A stretch of 60,522 bases of DNA from Bradyrhizobium sp. Gha (GCF_900113735.1 NZ_FOQM01000043.1:1-60522), one strand, 5' to 3'; positions 17,434-27,293 are shown, numbered from the stretch's first letter. The notes: generated from the sequence alone by a model not told the origin. A program made the numbers and translations.

Positions 17434-19197
17434 GTGAGTGTGGGCGACAGTGACCTGCGTGTTCGGCCTGGGCGTATCCGCAGTACCCGCGCGCCGAAGC
17501 CGAAGAGCTTCATTAACCAGGTGCTGCGTGCTGCGAAGAAAGCAGGAGACGCCTCGGGTCAGGCCGCGGCCGGCAGACGTTCGGCGGCCTATGAGCGCTC
17601 GACGTTTGGCCGCGGCCGGCTCGCCTTTAGCCGCGCCAGATTGTTCAGCCCGACGCGGCGTGTGGTGGTGAAAGCACGCGTGGTCCGGCACAAAGGGCGA
17701 GCTTTCCGTTCAGCACCGCTGACCGCCCATCTTTCATATCTGAAGCGCGAAGGCGTGACCCGGAGTGGTGAACGGGCCGAGATGTTCGATGCCAGCAGTG
17801 ACCGCGCCGACAGCGCGGCTTTCGCGGAGCGGTGCAAGGACGATCGTCACCATTTCAGGTTCATCGTCTCGCCGGAGGACGCCGGCGACATGACCGACCT
17901 GAAGGCCTTTACCCGCGACCTCGCCAAGCAGATGGAGGTCGATCTCGGCACGCGGCTCGATTGGGTGGCTGTCGATCATTGGAACACCGACAACCCTCAC
18001 GTCCATCTTCTCGTTCGGGGAGTAGATGAGGAAGGGTCGGATCTCGTGATCTCCCGCGACTACATCAGCCAGGGCCTGCGCTCACGTGCCCAGGAACTGG
18101 TCGCCATCGAGCTCGGTCCAAAACCGGAGCACGAGATCCGCAATTCGCTGGAGAGGGAAGTCACCGCGGAACGATGGACGCGGCTCGATCGGGAGATCCG
18201 GCTGGCGGCCGATGAGACCGGGCTTATCGATCTTCGCCCGGAGAATCCCGGCAAGTCCGATCCCGAGATCCGGCGCCTCATGATCGGTCGCCTTCGACAC
18301 CTGGAGAAGATGGGCCTCGCCGCATTCGAGCTACCCGGGGAATGGATGGTTGGGCTCGAGGCCGAGCGTAGCTTGCGCGATCTCGGTATGCGTGGTGACA
18401 TCATCAAGACCATGCACCTCGCCTTCACCGAGCGTGGGGAAGCGCGCGGCGTTGCCGACTACGTTATCGAGGGTGAACAACCAACGTCCGCGATTATCGG
18501 ACGGCTGGTCGATCGCGGATTGCATGACGAACTGACGGGCGAGGCCTACGCCCTGATCGACGGAACGGACGGACGTGCTCACCACGTGCGCTTTCGAGGG
18601 GTCGAGGCCTTCGATCATGCACCACCGATCGGCGGAATCGTCGAAGTCCGCCGCTTTGGGCAAGCCGGCGATCCGCGGTCGACCATCGTGCTCGCAACCC
18701 GTTCCGATCTCGACCTTGATGGCCAGATCACCGCACGAGGAGCAACCTGGCTCGACCATAGACTGGTTGAACGCGCCCCCGTGCCGCTCGCCATGGGCGG
18801 GTTCGGTCGCGAAACCCGCGACGCCATGGAAGCCCGTACCGAGCATCTGATCCAGGAGGGCCTGGCGCGGCGACAGGGTCAACGCATCATCTTGCAGCGC
18901 GACCTCCTGAACACGTTGCGCCGGCGTGAACTGGACGGGCTGGCCGCAAAAGTCTCGGCCGACACCGGCCTGCCTCATGTGAACGCCGCCTCCGGGGAGC
19001 ATGTGACAGGCACGTATCGCCAGCGGCTGACGCTCAGTTCGGGGCGCTTCGCCATGATTGACAACGGTCTTGGCTTCCAGCTCGTGCCCTGGTCGCGCGA
19101 ACTCGAAAAAAAGTTGGGCCAACACGTCAGCGGCGTCGTGAAGGACGGCGGTGGCATCGAGTGGGGCTTTGGCCGCAAGCGCGACCTGGGCCTCTAG
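17434..19197 (+). CDS. rlxS: DUF3363-family conjugative relaxase (RlxS/VirD2-like)
   Basis: 587 residues from GTG 17434, which has GGGAGG eight bases upstream; TTG 17419 lies in frame but lacks a site. The N-terminal relaxase domain has DRHHFRFIVSPEDAGDM and the metal-binding pair in DHWNTDNPHVHLLVRG (about residues 180-195). The C-terminal DUF3363 domain runs from about 260 onward (LRHLEKMGLAAFELPG, VEAFDHAPPIGGIVEVRRFG). It should nick oriT and pilot the strand into the secretion channel, with TraG as coupling protein. RlxS is the name used for the related ICE relaxase of Mesorhizobium. Confidence 0.9.
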   Translation: MSVGDSDLRVRPGRIRSTRAPKPKSFINQVLRAAKKAGDASGQAAAGRRSAAYERSTFGRGRLAFSRARLFSPTRRVVVKARVVRHKGRAFRSAPLTAHLSYLKREGVTRSGERAEMFDASSDRADSAAFAERCKDDRHHFRFIVSPEDAGDMTDLKAFTRDLAKQMEVDLGTRLDWVAVDHWNTDNPHVHLLVRGVDEEGSDLVISRDYISQGLRSRAQELVAIELGPKPEHEIRNSLEREVTAERWTRLDREIRLAADETGLIDLRPENPGKSDPEIRRLMIGRLRHLEKMGLAAFELPGEWMVGLEAERSLRDLGMRGDIIKTMHLAFTERGEARGVADYVIEGEQPTSAIIGRLVDRGLHDELTGEAYALIDGTDGRAHHVRFRGVEAFDHAPPIGGIVEVRRFGQAGDPRSTIVLATRSDLDLDGQITARGATWLDHRLVERAPVPLAMGGFGRETRDAMEARTEHLIQEGLARRQGQRIILQRDLLNTLRRRELDGLAAKVSADTGLPHVNAASGEHVTGTYRQRLTLSSGRFAMIDNGLGFQLVPWSRELEKKLGQHVSGVVKDGGGIEWGFGRKRDLGL

Positions 19198-19228
19198 CTA
19201 TCTCACCAATTGCGGAAGGACGTTCGGG

Positions 19229-21214
19229 ATGTCCGGAACCAAAATCCTCTGGGGTCAGGTGATCGTTGTCGGCCTGATCGTTTTGCTGGCCATCTGGGGA
19301 GCGACTGAGTGGACAGCCTGGCGGCTCGCCTATCAACCGGAGCTTGGGCGGCCTTGGTTCGAGCTGTTGGGCTTCAAGATCTATTACCCGCCAGTCTTCT
19401 TCTGGTGGTGGTTCGTCTATGATGCCTATGCGCCTCAGGTCTTTGTCGAGGGAGCCTTTATCGCGGCGTCGGGGACCTTCGTGTCCATCGCGGCGGCGAT
19501 CGGCATGTCGGTTTGGCGCGCTCGTGAAGCCAAAAATGTCGAGACCTATGGTTCGGCGCGCTGGGCTGGTCTGAAGGAGGTTCGAGCGGCCGGACTTCTT
19601 AGTCCGGATGGTGTGGTGCTGGGCAAGCTCGACCGCGACTACCTCCGCCATGATGGGCCGGAGCACGTGTTGTGTTTTGCTCCCACCCGGTCCGGCAAGG
19701 GCGTCGGCCTCGTCGTCCCTTCGCTTCTGGCTTGGCCCGGCTCGGCCATCGTTCACGACATCAAGGGCGAGAACTGGCAACTGACCGCGGGCTTCCGTTC
19801 GCGGCATGGCCGCGTCCTGTTGTTCGACCCCACCAACCCAAAGTCCTCAGCCTACAATCCGCTTCTCGAGGTCCGGCGCGGGGAATGGGAGGTTCGCGAT
19901 GTCCAGAACGTGGCCGACGTTCTGGTCGACCCCGAGGGCTCGCTCGACAAGCGGAACCACTGGGAGAAGACTAGCCATTCCCTCCTGGTTGGCGCCATAC
20001 TCCATGTTCTCTATGCCGAGACAGACAAGACTCTGGCCGGCGTGGCGGCCTTTCTGTCCGACCCGAAGCGGCCGATCGAGGCGACTTTAAAGGCGATGAT
20101 GACCACCGCGCATCTCGAGCATGCCTCTCATCCCGTCGTGGCTTCGACCGCACGCGAGCTCCTCAACAAATCCGAGAACGAACGCTCCGGCGTCTTGTCC
20201 ACTGCGATGTCGTTCCTCGGGCTCTACCGCGATCCCGTCGTGGCCCGGGTGACCTGCCGCTGCGACTGGCGCATCGCCGATCTGATCGCAGATAACCGCC
20301 CGACGACGCTTTACCTGGTGGTGCCGCCTTCCGATATCTCGCGGACCAAGCCGCTGATCCGTCTTGTGCTGAATCAGATCGGCCGTCGCTTGACCGAGGA
20401 CTTGCACGCCCGCGACCGCCGGCATCGCGTCCTGATGATGCTCGACGAGTTCCCAGCACTTGGGCGGCTTGATTTCTTCGAGTCCGCGCTTGCCTTCATG
20501 GCGGGGTACGGCATCAAGAGTTTTCTGATCGCGCAGTCGCTCAATCAGATCGAGAAGGCCTACGGGCCGAACAATGCGATCCTGGACAACTGCCACGTCC
20601 GAGTCAGCTTCGCGACCAATGACGAGCGCACGGCCAAGCGGGTGTCCGACGCGTTGGGCACGGCCACCGAGATGCGGGCGATGAAGAACTATGCCGGCCA
20701 CAGGCTAAACCCATGGCTGGGGCACCTGATGGTCTCACGGCAAGAGACGGCGAGGCCACTGCTGACCCCCGGCGAGGTCATGCAGCTTCCGCCGATGGAC
20801 GAGATCGTCATGGTGGCGGGCACGCCGCCGATCCGGGCAAAGAAGGTCCGCTACTACGAGGATCGGCGGTTCACGGAGCGGGTTGTGCCGCCGCCCGATG
20901 CGGCGAGCACCAGCCGATCACAGCAAACGGACGGATGGTCGACCCTCGGACCGCTGAAGTCGATGCCAGATCCAACTGACAAAGCCGCGGAGGCCCAGGA
21001 AGACACGGCGAACAGCGGGCTCCGTCGTGAGCCCGAACTCCCCGACCACGTTGCGATCGCCAAGGAGACGACCGAACCGGCACCGGCAGAAGAATTTGCT
21101 GCCGTTCTAGATGATGACGAGGATGCGGTCCGTCAGTCCCGGCTCATACGCCAACAGATGCGCGGTGTCGCCCAGCAGGTCGCCCTGGACCCGAATGACG
21201 GTATGGAGCTCTGA
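19229..21214 (+). CDS. traG: TraG/VirD4-type coupling ATPase
   Basis: 661 residues from ATG 19229, preceded by AAGGA; the longer frame overlaps the relaxase gene. Two or three N-terminal membrane segments precede the ATPase. Walker A is FAPTRSGKGVGLVVPS (about 150-165), Walker B VLMMLDEFPALGRLDF, and the T4CP signature region FLIAQSLNQIEKAYG follows. The tail after about residue 560 is acidic and disordered-looking. It couples the relaxase-DNA complex to the trb channel. Confidence 0.95.
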   Translation: MSGTKILWGQVIVVGLIVLLAIWGATEWTAWRLAYQPELGRPWFELLGFKIYYPPVFFWWWFVYDAYAPQVFVEGAFIAASGTFVSIAAAIGMSVWRAREAKNVETYGSARWAGLKEVRAAGLLSPDGVVLGKLDRDYLRHDGPEHVLCFAPTRSGKGVGLVVPSLLAWPGSAIVHDIKGENWQLTAGFRSRHGRVLLFDPTNPKSSAYNPLLEVRRGEWEVRDVQNVADVLVDPEGSLDKRNHWEKTSHSLLVGAILHVLYAETDKTLAGVAAFLSDPKRPIEATLKAMMTTAHLEHASHPVVASTARELLNKSENERSGVLSTAMSFLGLYRDPVVARVTCRCDWRIADLIADNRPTTLYLVVPPSDISRTKPLIRLVLNQIGRRLTEDLHARDRRHRVLMMLDEFPALGRLDFFESALAFMAGYGIKSFLIAQSLNQIEKAYGPNNAILDNCHVRVSFATNDERTAKRVSDALGTATEMRAMKNYAGHRLNPWLGHLMVSRQETARPLLTPGEVMQLPPMDEIVMVAGTPPIRAKKVRYYEDRRFTERVVPPPDAASTSRSQQTDGWSTLGPLKSMPDPTDKAAEAQEDTANSGLRREPELPDHVAIAKETTEPAPAEEFAAVLDDDEDAVRQSRLIRQQMRGVAQQVALDPNDGMEL

Positions 21215-21220
21215 GGCAAT

Positions 21221-21646
21221 ATGCGCGACCGGATGAATGTCTATTTTCCGCCAGAGCTGCTGAAGCAGATCTCGGAGCTCGCCGATCGCAAGAAGCTTTC
21301 CCGGTCTGCGATCGTGGAAGCGGCGGTTGCTTCGTTCCTGTCGCCGGACGGCGCGGACAGGCGGGAGGCGGCGTTTACCCGTCGCCTCGACCGGCTGTCG
21401 CGTCAGATGCAGAGACTCGAGCGCGACGTTGGTTTGACGGCCGAGACCTTGGCTCTCTTCATCCGATTTTGGCTGACGATCACGCCGCCGCTGCCCAACG
21501 ACGCGCAGGCGGCCGCGCAGGTAAAGGGCAGGGAGCGCTTTGAAGGATTTGTCGAGGCGCTTGGACGTCGTTTGCAAAAGGGGCAAAGCTTTCTCCGGGA
21601 GATTCCAGAAGATATCCGCCGTCAGGAACCGGCCGAGGAAACCTGA
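21221..21646 (+). CDS. CopG/ribbon-helix-helix-like protein after traG
   Basis: A 141-residue protein. The N-terminus MRDRMNVYFPPELLKQISEL, ADRKKLSRSAIVEAAVASFL is a ribbon-helix-helix DNA-binding domain (beta strand NVYF, helices LLKQISELA and SRSAIVEAAV). A coiled helical part (RLDRLSRQMQRLERDVGLTA) follows. It starts 6 bases after traG and normally lies between traG and trbB in these elements. It is probably an oriT-binding accessory or an autoregulator of the transfer operon. Confidence 0.8.
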   Translation: MRDRMNVYFPPELLKQISELADRKKLSRSAIVEAAVASFLSPDGADRREAAFTRRLDRLSRQMQRLERDVGLTAETLALFIRFWLTITPPLPNDAQAAAQVKGRERFEGFVEALGRRLQKGQSFLREIPEDIRRQEPAEET

Positions 21647-21679
21647 GCGAACCGCGTAGACAGACCATTTCGCCGGTCC

Positions 21680-21705
21680 TCCTTTTTCTACGCCAGCCTA
21701 CGACC
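21680..21705 (+). repeat. Direct repeat, left copy (flanks the MFS gene)
   Basis: A 26-base sequence starting TCCTTTTTCTACGCCAG, 34 bases after the copG-type stop. It matches 24 of 26 positions with the copy at 23168. The pair brackets the MFS gene and nothing else. Confidence 0.8.
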
Positions 21706-21779
21706 GCGGCGATTTACCCGAACTGACGAAAAGCTGGTCGCGCTATCGGCTTGCACGAGCTGACAGCAAGAGGGCCAGC

Positions 21780-23108
21780 ATGCAAATTTCCGGGACATGG
21801 CGTCTCATCGCGCGCGTTTTTCTACCGTTTGCTGCTGGATACTATCTTTCGTATCTGTTTCGAACGATCAACGCTTTGATCGCCAGTCATCTCAGCTCGG
21901 ATACCGGGCTCGGGACTGCCGACCTCGGATTGCTGACGTCAGTCTATTTCCTGGTATTCGCGGCGGCTCAAATCCCCGTCGGCATATTGTTGGATCGATT
22001 TGGACCGCGTCGCGTCCAGAGTGCTCTGCTCTTGCTCGCAGCAGGGGGTGCCGGACTGTTCGCGGTATCGAGCGGCTTCTTGTCACTTTTGATCGCGCGT
22101 GCGATGATTGGGCTTGGCGTGGCGGCGGCGCTCACGGCAGCTCTGAAATCCATCATCCTTTGGTTCCCCAGGGAGCGGGTTGCCTTGCTGAACGGCTACA
22201 TGGTCATGCTCGGCTCGCTAGGAGCGGTGACCGCTACTGCTCCCGTCGAACACTTGCTCGCCTGGATGGGCTGGCGGCAACTCTTCGAGATCCTGGCGGC
22301 CGCCACCGGTGCGACGGCCATCCTCATCTACGTCGTTGTGCCTGAACGAGGCATCGCCCTGTCAACAGCGTCCACCAGCCTGAGCTCTGTTTTCAGCGAT
22401 CGACGGTTCTGGCGAATGGCCCCGCTATCGGCGACTTGCATTGGATCATCTTGGTCTCTGCAAGGTTTGTGGGCGTCGCCGTGGTTGATAGACGTAGAAG
22501 GATTCGATCGCGCTAGTCTCGTCAGACAGCTTTTTATGATGTCTGTCGTACTGAGCGGCGGTGCATGGTTGTTCGGTATGGCCGTCCATCATGTCAAACG
22601 CAGAGGAATCGGGGCGGAGACGATACTAGCGATTGTTGCAGTGCTGTTCATCGCAGCTGAGTCAGCCTTGGTCCTGCGGGCGCCTCTACCATCCATCTTG
22701 CCCTGGTCCGTTGTCGCAATTGTCGGAACAGCAACCGTTGTCAGCTTCGCGGTGATCGCAGATTACTTTCCGGCGGAGCTTGCTGGTCGTGCCAACGGCG
22801 CTTTGAACGTCTTGCACTTTGGTTGGGCATTTCTGGCGCAATACGCGACAGGTCTTATCCTGGAGCAATGGTCTGCGAATGATGGCCATAGGACCGTCCA
22901 AGCCTATCAGGTCGCATTCGATGTCAACATAGTGCTGCAGATCGCGGCTTTGGTCTGGTTCGCGCTGCCTTCGCGCCGATCCATCGCTTCGTGGATGAGT
23001 TCAATCCTTGTCGTCAAGCAGGCGGATGTTTCCAATGGTGTCGAGTCGGTAGGCTTGTACGAGAATTCGCCCATCCTGGTACCCGCGGATGACGACACGG
23101 AGTGGTGA
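21780..23108 (+). CDS. MFS transporter, cargo gene inside the transfer operon
   Basis: A 442-residue protein with about twelve membrane segments. The MFS loop 2-3 signature is GILLDRFGPRRVQS (about residues 69-82) and a typical start is FLPFAAGYYLSYLFRTINAL. The C-terminal 50 residues are polar. Ribosome site AGAGG lies six bases before the ATG. It is not a conjugation gene: it separates copG from trbB and is bracketed by a 26-bp direct repeat. Codon use is less GC-biased than in the trb genes, which fits later acquisition. The substrate cannot be told from sequence. Confidence 0.8.
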   Translation: MQISGTWRLIARVFLPFAAGYYLSYLFRTINALIASHLSSDTGLGTADLGLLTSVYFLVFAAAQIPVGILLDRFGPRRVQSALLLLAAGGAGLFAVSSGFLSLLIARAMIGLGVAAALTAALKSIILWFPRERVALLNGYMVMLGSLGAVTATAPVEHLLAWMGWRQLFEILAAATGATAILIYVVVPERGIALSTASTSLSSVFSDRRFWRMAPLSATCIGSSWSLQGLWASPWLIDVEGFDRASLVRQLFMMSVVLSGGAWLFGMAVHHVKRRGIGAETILAIVAVLFIAAESALVLRAPLPSILPWSVVAIVGTATVVSFAVIADYFPAELAGRANGALNVLHFGWAFLAQYATGLILEQWSANDGHRTVQAYQVAFDVNIVLQIAALVWFALPSRRSIASWMSSILVVKQADVSNGVESVGLYENSPILVPADDDTEW

Positions 23109-23167
23109 GCGATATCTCATTGCGAACCGGTTGGATTGAGTAGGCCTCCAATATCAGTTCCCAGTCT

Positions 23168-23193
23168 TCCTTTTTCTACGCCAGTCTACGATC
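23168..23193 (+). repeat. Direct repeat, right copy
   Basis: Second copy of the 26-base sequence starting TCCTTTTTCTACGCCAG, with C-to-T differences at positions 18 and 25 relative to the left copy. It lies 97 bases before the trbB start. Confidence 0.8.
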
Positions 23194-23290
23194 ACCGAAA
23201 GCGCTTGTTGCGCCAAGTCCACAGGTGCTTCTTCTAATCATCCCCATCTGAGGGCCCTTTGCGGGCGCTCTCACTGGTTGGGGACGAACG

Positions 23291-24253
23291 GTGGCAATCC
23301 ATTCCATACAATCGGAAGCGAGTTCGCGCGGTGCGCGAATGCTACGCAGCGCGCTTGGTTCTGCGATTGCCGGCTACCTCGAAGACGAAGCGATCATCGA
23401 GGTGATGCTCAACCCAGATGGGCGGCTGTGGATCGACCGGTTATCACATGGCCTGATCGACACAGGCGAAACTCTGTCGGCTGCGGACGGCGAACGCATT
23501 GTTCGCCTGGTAGCGCATCACGTCGGCGCAGAGGTGCATGCAGGCTCGCCACGGGTGTCGGCCGAATTGCCTGGGACCGGCGAGCGCTTCGAAGGTCTGT
23601 TGCCTCCGGTCGTGGCCGCTCCGGCCTTTGCTATCCGCAAGCCGGCCGTCGCTGTGTTTACGCTCGAAGACTACGTCGCCAGGGGGATCATGACCTCGGA
23701 GCAGGCCGAGATCCTGAAGAAAGCGGTCGCCGCACGGAAGAACATCCTTGTCGCCGGTGGAACGTCGACCGGCAAGACGACTCTGACAAATGCACTCCTG
23801 GCCGAAGTGGCAAAAACTGCCGATCGGGTCGTGCTGATCGAAGATACGCGCGAACTTCAGTGCACAGCGCCCAATCTCGTGGCTTTGCGGACCAAAGATG
23901 GTGTGGCCACGCTATCGGACCTCGTTCGCTCCTCGCTGAGACTGCGTCCTGATCGCATTCCGGTTGGCGAGGTTCGCGGTGCCGAAGCCCTCGATCTGCT
24001 CAAGGCCTGGGGCACCGGGCATCCCGGTGGCATCGGCACCATTCATGCGGGCACTGCGCTCGGCGCGCTGCGGCGCCTCGAACAACTCATCCAGGAAGCC
24101 GTCATCACGGTACCGCGTGCCCTGATCGCCGAGACCATCAACGTTATCGCCGTGCTGGCGGGGCGTGGCGCTGATCGTCGCCTCGCTGAGCTCGCGCTCG
24201 TCTCGGGGCTTGGAGCCTCCGGCGACTACAGCCTTTCAACAGCAGGAGACTGA
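23291..24253 (+). CDS. trbB: TrbB, VirB11-type secretion ATPase
   Basis: A 320-residue protein with GTG start after GGGGA. Walker A is VAGGTSTGKTTLTNALL (about 155-170), the Asp box VVLIEDTRELQ, Walker-B-like region VGEVRGAEALDLLKAWGTGH and the His box GGIGTIHAGTALGAL. The motif usually written RPDRIIVGEVRG reads RPDRIPVGEVRG here, a proline for isoleucine. It is the hexameric cytoplasmic ATPase that powers pilus assembly, and the first gene of the trb operon. Confidence 0.95.
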   Translation: MAIHSIQSEASSRGARMLRSALGSAIAGYLEDEAIIEVMLNPDGRLWIDRLSHGLIDTGETLSAADGERIVRLVAHHVGAEVHAGSPRVSAELPGTGERFEGLLPPVVAAPAFAIRKPAVAVFTLEDYVARGIMTSEQAEILKKAVAARKNILVAGGTSTGKTTLTNALLAEVAKTADRVVLIEDTRELQCTAPNLVALRTKDGVATLSDLVRSSLRLRPDRIPVGEVRGAEALDLLKAWGTGHPGGIGTIHAGTALGALRRLEQLIQEAVITVPRALIAETINVIAVLAGRGADRRLAELALVSGLGASGDYSLSTAGD

Positions 24254-24254
24254 C

Positions 24255-24578
24255 ATGCGTCAGCAATTTCGCGTTTTTCAAGGTGCATCGTTGTCCGCCT
24301 TCGGCACGGTGCTTTTGGCAGCGGCGCCGGCATGGGCCGCTGGTTCGAACATGCCATGGGAGCAGCCGCTCAATCAGATCTTGCAGTCGGTTGAGGGGCC
24401 CGTCGCCAAGATCATCGCCGTCATTATCATCGTCGTGACCGGGCTGACGCTCGCGTTTGGGGATTCGTCTGGCGGTTTCCGCAGGCTGATCCAGATCGTG
24501 TTCGGTCTGTCGATCGCGTTTGCCGCCTCGAGCTTCTTCCTGTCGTTCTTCTCCTTCGGCGGCGGCGTGGTGATCTGA
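24255..24578 (+). CDS. trbC: TrbC, pilin precursor (VirB2-like)
   Basis: 107 residues from ATG 24255, which follows AGGAG; the longer frame from 24165 overlaps trbB. A long signal peptide ends at AAPAWAAG, then come two membrane segments (IIAVIIIVVTGLTLAFG and LIQIVFGLSIAFAASSFFLS). This is the standard two-helix pilin that TraF processes. The stop overlaps the trbD start. Confidence 0.9.
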   Translation: MRQQFRVFQGASLSAFGTVLLAAAPAWAAGSNMPWEQPLNQILQSVEGPVAKIIAVIIIVVTGLTLAFGDSSGGFRRLIQIVFGLSIAFAASSFFLSFFSFGGGVVI

Positions 24579-24841
24579 TGGATGAACCGGTCACAGGCTT
24601 TGTCGTGCCCGTTCACCGCGCGCTCACTGAGCCAATCCTGATGGGCGGCGCGCCGCGGTCGGTTGCGATCTTTAACGGCACGCTTGCGGCAGCCCTTGGG
24701 CTCGGACTTCGGCTGTGGGTCGCCGGTCTTGTCCTCTGGTTCATCGGCCATATGGCCGCCGTCTGGGCCGCCAAGCGCGATCCCGCCTTCGTCGATGTGG
24801 TGCGCCGGCATCTGCGAATTCCCGCACATCTGAACACCTGA
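24578..24841 (+). CDS. trbD: TrbD, VirB3-like inner-membrane protein
   Basis: An 87-residue protein, MDEPVTGFVVPVHRALTEPI, LMGGAPRSVAIFNGTLAAAL, with two membrane segments and the RDPAFVDVVRRHL tail typical of TrbD/VirB3. It starts on the last base of the trbC stop codon (TGATG). VirB3 proteins partner the VirB4 ATPase, here TrbE encoded just downstream. Confidence 0.9.
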   Translation: MDEPVTGFVVPVHRALTEPILMGGAPRSVAIFNGTLAAALGLGLRLWVAGLVLWFIGHMAAVWAAKRDPAFVDVVRRHLRIPAHLNT

Positions 24842-24851
24842 GCTTTCAGTC

Positions 24852-27293
24852 ATGATGAACCTTGCCGAATATCGTCATTCCAACGCGCGTCTCGCCGACT
24901 TCCTGCCCTGGGCAGCCCTGGTCGACGAGGGAATCATCCTGAACAAGGACGGCTCGTTCCAGCGGACAGCAAAGTTCCGGGGGCCTGACCTCGACAGCGC
25001 AGTGCCGGCCGAACTTGTCGGCGTCGCCGGTCGCCTGAATAACGCCCTGCGCCGTCTGGGATCTGGTTGGGCCGTATTTGTTGAGGCGCAGCGTCATTTT
25101 GCTGGGGCCTATCCTCCGAGTACATTTCCGGACGTCGCGTCAGCGCTGGTCGATGCCGAACGTAGAGCCCAGTTCGAAGAGGCCGGCACTCACTATGAGT
25201 CCAGCTATTTCCTAACTTTCCTCTATCTGCCACCGGAGGAGGCGGCCGCCAGGGCAGAGCGCCTGCTCTATGAGGGCCGCGATCGGAGTGTTGGCGCAGA
25301 CGCGCGCGAGGTGCTCCGCGGGTTTGTCGATCAAACCAACCGCGTGCTGCAGCTCGTCGAAGGGTTCATGCCAGATTGCAACTGGCTCGATGATCAGGAC
25401 ACGCTGACCTACCTGCACTCGACGATCTCGACCAAGCGTCACCGCGTTCGCGTGCCCGAAATTCCCATGTACATCGATGCGATGTTGGCAGATCAGCCGC
25501 TGACCGGCGGGCTAGAGCCGATGTTGGGCTCAGCCAATATTCGGGTCCTGACGATTGTTGGCTTTCCGGGCGCCACGACCCCGGGGATCCTGGACGACCT
25601 GAATCGTCTGGCGTTTTCATATCGGTGGTCGACGCGCGCGATCATGCTCGACAAGACCGACGCCACCAAGCTCCTGACCAAGATTCGCCGGCAGTGGTTC
25701 GCCAAGCGAAAGTCGATTGGCGCCATTCTCAAGGAGGTCATGACGAACGAGGCGTCGACGCTGCTCGATACCGACGCACACAACAAGGCGCTTGATGCCG
25801 ACGCGGCGTTGCAGGAACTAGGGTCGGATCAGATCGGGCAAGCCTTTGTCACGGCGACCATCACTGTTTGGGACCGCGATTCCAATGCTGCCGATGAAAA
25901 GCTGAGGCTGGTCGAGAAGGTCATCCAGGGACGCGACTTCACGTGCATGATCGAGACGGTGAACGCCGTCGAAGCCTGGCTTGGCAGCCTGCCGGGGCAC
26001 GTCTACGCCAATGTGCGGCAGCCACCGGTTTCGACCCTCAACCTCGCTCATATGATTCCGATGTCGGCCGTCTGGGCGGGTGAGGCGAGGGATCTGCACT
26101 TCAAGGGTCCGCCGCTTTTGTTCGGCAAGACCGAGGGATCAACGCCGTTCCGATTTTCGCTCCACGTCGGTGACGTCGGCCATACCCTGGTGGTGGGACC
26201 GACGGGTGCTGGGAAGTCGGTCCTTATCGCTCTGATGGCGTTGCAATTCCGCCGTTATCCGAACTCTCAGGTCTTTGCGTTTGACTTCGGTGGTTCGATC
26301 CGGGCGGCCGCCCTCGCAATGAGCGGTGATTGGCATGACCTCGGTGGCGCATTGTCCGACGCAGGTGAACAAGCCGTCGCCCTGCAGCCCCTGGCCTGGA
26401 TCGATGATCCTTCCGAACGCGGATGGGCCACGGAATGGATCTGCGCAATCCTTGCTCGGGAAAAGGTCGAGATCACCCCGGACGTCAAGGATCATCTGTG
26501 GTCGGCGCTGACATCTCTCGCTTCGGCGCCGAGAGAGGAACGCACCCTCACGGGCCTGTCAGTCCTTCTTCAATTGAACTCCTTAAAGCGCGCCCTGCAA
26601 CCATACTGCCTGGGCGGACCTTCCGGGCGTTTGCTCGATGCCGAATTCGAACGTCTCGGCGAGGCGTCGGTCCAGGCCTTTGAGACCGAAGGCTTGATCG
26701 GAACGAGTGTCGCGCCGGCCGTGCTGGCATACCTCTTCCATCGTATTGGTGATCGTCTCGATGGCCGGCCGACACTCCTGATTGTTGACGAGGGTTGGCT
26801 TGCCCTCGATGACGAGGATTTTGTGGGGCAACTGCGGGAATGGCTGAAGACGCTTCGGAAGAAGAACACGTCCGTCATCTTCGCCACCCAGTCGCTTTCG
26901 GACATTGATGGCTCTGCGATAGCGCCGGCTATCATCGAAAGCTGCCCAACGCGATTGTTGCTGCCGAACGAACGGGCGATCGAGCCGCAGATCACTGCCA
27001 TCTACCGCCGCTTCGGCCTCAATGACCGCCAGATCGAGCTTCTGAGCCGGGCAACGCCAAAGCGCGACTACTATTGCCAGTCTCGTCGCGGCAACCGGAT
27101 GTTCGAACTTGGCCTTGGTGAGGTTGCGCTCGCATTCACCGCAGCCTCGTCCAAGACAGACCAGGCTGTCATCACGCAACTCATCGCCGAACATAGAGCC
27201 GACGGCTTCGTGCCCGCCTGGCTCCAGCACCGCGGCGTTGCCTGGGCCCTCGACCTGATCCCCAATCTCGTCAATCTGGAGAAATCCCTATGA
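24852..27293 (+). CDS. trbE: TrbE, VirB4-type secretion ATPase
   Basis: An 813-residue protein of normal length. The N-terminal CagE/TrbE/VirB domain begins MMNLAEYRHSNARLADFLPW. Walker A is LVVGPTGAGKSVLIALMALQ (about 446-465), Walker B LLIVDEGWLALDD, and FATQSLSDIDGS follows. It is the largest ATPase of the channel and energises pilin extraction and substrate transfer. The stop overlaps trbJ by 4 bases. Confidence 0.95.
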   Translation: MMNLAEYRHSNARLADFLPWAALVDEGIILNKDGSFQRTAKFRGPDLDSAVPAELVGVAGRLNNALRRLGSGWAVFVEAQRHFAGAYPPSTFPDVASALVDAERRAQFEEAGTHYESSYFLTFLYLPPEEAAARAERLLYEGRDRSVGADAREVLRGFVDQTNRVLQLVEGFMPDCNWLDDQDTLTYLHSTISTKRHRVRVPEIPMYIDAMLADQPLTGGLEPMLGSANIRVLTIVGFPGATTPGILDDLNRLAFSYRWSTRAIMLDKTDATKLLTKIRRQWFAKRKSIGAILKEVMTNEASTLLDTDAHNKALDADAALQELGSDQIGQAFVTATITVWDRDSNAADEKLRLVEKVIQGRDFTCMIETVNAVEAWLGSLPGHVYANVRQPPVSTLNLAHMIPMSAVWAGEARDLHFKGPPLLFGKTEGSTPFRFSLHVGDVGHTLVVGPTGAGKSVLIALMALQFRRYPNSQVFAFDFGGSIRAAALAMSGDWHDLGGALSDAGEQAVALQPLAWIDDPSERGWATEWICAILAREKVEITPDVKDHLWSALTSLASAPREERTLTGLSVLLQLNSLKRALQPYCLGGPSGRLLDAEFERLGEASVQAFETEGLIGTSVAPAVLAYLFHRIGDRLDGRPTLLIVDEGWLALDDEDFVGQLREWLKTLRKKNTSVIFATQSLSDIDGSAIAPAIIESCPTRLLLPNERAIEPQITAIYRRFGLNDRQIELLSRATPKRDYYCQSRRGNRMFELGLGEVALAFTAASSKTDQAVITQLIAEHRADGFVPAWLQHRGVAWALDLIPNLVNLEKSL

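Noticed and set aside
16961..17437. 158-codon open frame before the relaxase gene
   Set aside because: Arginine-rich, no ribosome site, overlaps another open frame and the relaxase start.
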